Translations under genes and position numbers: made by a program
NCBI GenBank assembly: GCA_001725215.1
Contig: MEFT01000027.1
Location: 1-15,701, forward strand
Reading direction: 5' to 3'
DNA from: Clostridium sp. SCN 57-10
Lineage (GTDB): Bacteria; Bacillota; Clostridia; Oscillospirales; Butyricicoccaceae
Length of the DNA: 15,701 nucleotides
Shown here: piece after piece, positions 14,814-15,701 of the stretch
Layout: every line of letters starts with the position of its first letter
Position numbering within the stretch: position 1 is the first letter of the stretch
The notes under the pieces: generated by a model
Told to the model about the DNA's origin: nothing
The model's input: only the letters and a program-made list of their open reading frames with translations
Databases searched by the model: none

Positions 14814-15701
14814 TCAATCGTTGCCCGTGCGGCGCTTTTTGGCCTTGGCCGCCGCGATGCGCTCCGACACGGCGAGAAACGAGCCCTCGTCGATCTCCAG
14901 CTCATAGCGTATCACACAATGTCCGTGCGCGAATGCAGCGATGCGCTCGCTTTCCTCGCGCGCGCACATCTGCTCATAGCCGCGCGGCAGCAAAAGGGCG
15001 TCGCAGTCGGCTAAAAAGTCATCAGCGCATTCGTCCGAACCGAAGAGCCGCACGCCGCGCGGCGAAACGCGCGGGCACGCGAAGTCGCAGGTGCGGCGCA
15101 TCGCTCCGGCAAACCGCGCAGACGCGCTCATCAGCCCAAGGCGCGCGCCGTCCGGCAGGCGCGCCAGCTCGACAAGCGTTCGCGCCGATGGGTGCAGCGC
15201 GATGCGCGCCAGCTTGCCGCGCCCCACAATCTGCTCAAGCGCATCATAATGTGCCGCGGTGGTGACGACGAGATCCATGCCGTCGCCCAGCTTATACGGA
15301 TAGGCGACCACGTCGGACAGCTCGCATTTATAAATGTCGATGCCGTCGATGTCATACAGCTGATCGGCAAGCTGAGAGAGCGACTCGGAACAGCAGTCGA
15401 CAACGGTTACCTGCAGGTCAAAGCCGCGCTGCACGCGCTCGCGCAGCTTGAGCTCGAAAAAGATGGAGATTTCGCGCGTGGTAAACGACATATCCTCCAG
15501 CTCGCCGAGCAGCGTGTCGATGGCGGCCATCGCGCGTTCTTTGCGGCTGTCGGGCCGCTCTTCGCGGCGCGCGACAAACGTGCCGCGGCCCTGCGTCATT
15601 TCGATGACGGCGCGGCTCTCCAGTTCGTCATATGCGCGCTTGATGGTGCCGCGCGCGATGCCAAGCTGTGCCGCCAGCTCGCGCACGGTGGGCAGCTTGT
15701 C
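14814..15701 (-). CDS. GntR-family transcriptional regulator, N terminus outside the window
   Basis: The frame runs off the right edge, so the first residues (perhaps about 25) are missing. The visible part begins DKLPTVRELAAQLGIARGTI and continues KRAYDELESRAVIEMTQGRG and TFVARR, a classic GntR winged helix-turn-helix. The remaining 225 or so residues do not match a FCD, UTRA or aminotransferase effector domain. They show alternating strand and helix segments (FDLQVTVVDCCSESLSQLAD, MDLVVTTAAHYDALEQIV, ARIALHPSARTLVELARL, ADCDALLLPRGYEQM), suggesting a two-lobed ligand-binding fold. The ligand is unknown. It lies on the same strand upstream of the XRE operon, separated by 145 bases. Confidence 0.85.
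   Translation of the reverse strand, partial: DKLPTVRELAAQLGIARGTIKRAYDELESRAVIEMTQGRGTFVARREERPDSRKERAMAAIDTLLGELEDMSFTTREISIFFELKLRERVQRGFDLQVTVVDCCSESLSQLADQLYDIDGIDIYKCELSDVVAYPYKLGDGMDLVVTTAAHYDALEQIVGRGKLARIALHPSARTLVELARLPDGARLGLMSASARFAGAMRRTCDFACPRVSPRGVRLFGSDECADDFLADCDALLLPRGYEQMCAREESERIAAFAHGHCVIRYELEIDEGSFLAVSERIAAAKAKKRRTGND

Noticed and set aside
14078..15265. Plus-strand open frame opposite the XRE and GntR genes
   Set aside because: Antisense, arginine-rich low-complexity translation, no motifs.

Overview
The window looks like chromosome from a GC-rich member of the Clostridia (Bacillota). The evidence is strong AAGGAG-type ribosome binding sites, near-consensus TTGACA/TATAAT promoters, a SecA with a C-terminal SEC-C zinc motif, and GntR, XRE and ArsR-type regulators with clostridial architecture. 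No rRNA, tRNA, CRISPR array, phage gene or transposase is visible. The genus cannot be read from the sequence.

Layout. (1) 1-171: a copy of an intergenic hairpin repeat, then a terminator for the first minus-strand gene. (2) 172-2084: a class V aminotransferase (minus) diverges from a xanthine phosphoribosyltransferase (plus). The region between holds a consensus promoter followed by a palindrome. (3) 2094-4037: an L-cysteine desulfidase family gene and a small nitroreductase form an operon with a clear promoter and terminator. (4) 4077-4537: a structured non-coding region whose two arms are inverted copies related to the repeat at position 1. (5) 4538-7057: two minus-strand genes, an M28/DUF4910-like aminopeptidase and a GNAT acetyltransferase. 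(6) 7266-11330: secA, methylglyoxal synthase mgsA and an ATC-hydrolase-like gene on the plus strand, closely spaced. (7) 11351-13214: a visibly AT-richer minus-strand cassette of an ArsR-like regulator, a small two-helix membrane protein and an alpha/beta hydrolase. It has a consensus promoter with repeated TATAGTC half-sites and its own terminator. (8) 13358-14668: a minus-strand operon of an XRE regulator with a SHOCT-like tail, a small protein related to that tail, and a Nudix hydrolase. (9) 14814-15701: a GntR regulator cut by the window end.

Most genes are recognisable housekeeping or metabolic families. SecA is the protein-export motor. MgsA makes methylglyoxal from dihydroxyacetone phosphate. 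Two genes (cysteine desulfidase family and ATC-hydrolase-like) may touch cysteine or sulfur chemistry, but they are not adjacent. No clearly new multi-gene system is evident. The best leads are the intergenic hairpin-repeat element, the AT-rich regulator/membrane/hydrolase cassette with its repeated operator and disturbed hydrolase start, and the XRE regulator followed by a protein resembling its own C-terminal domain.
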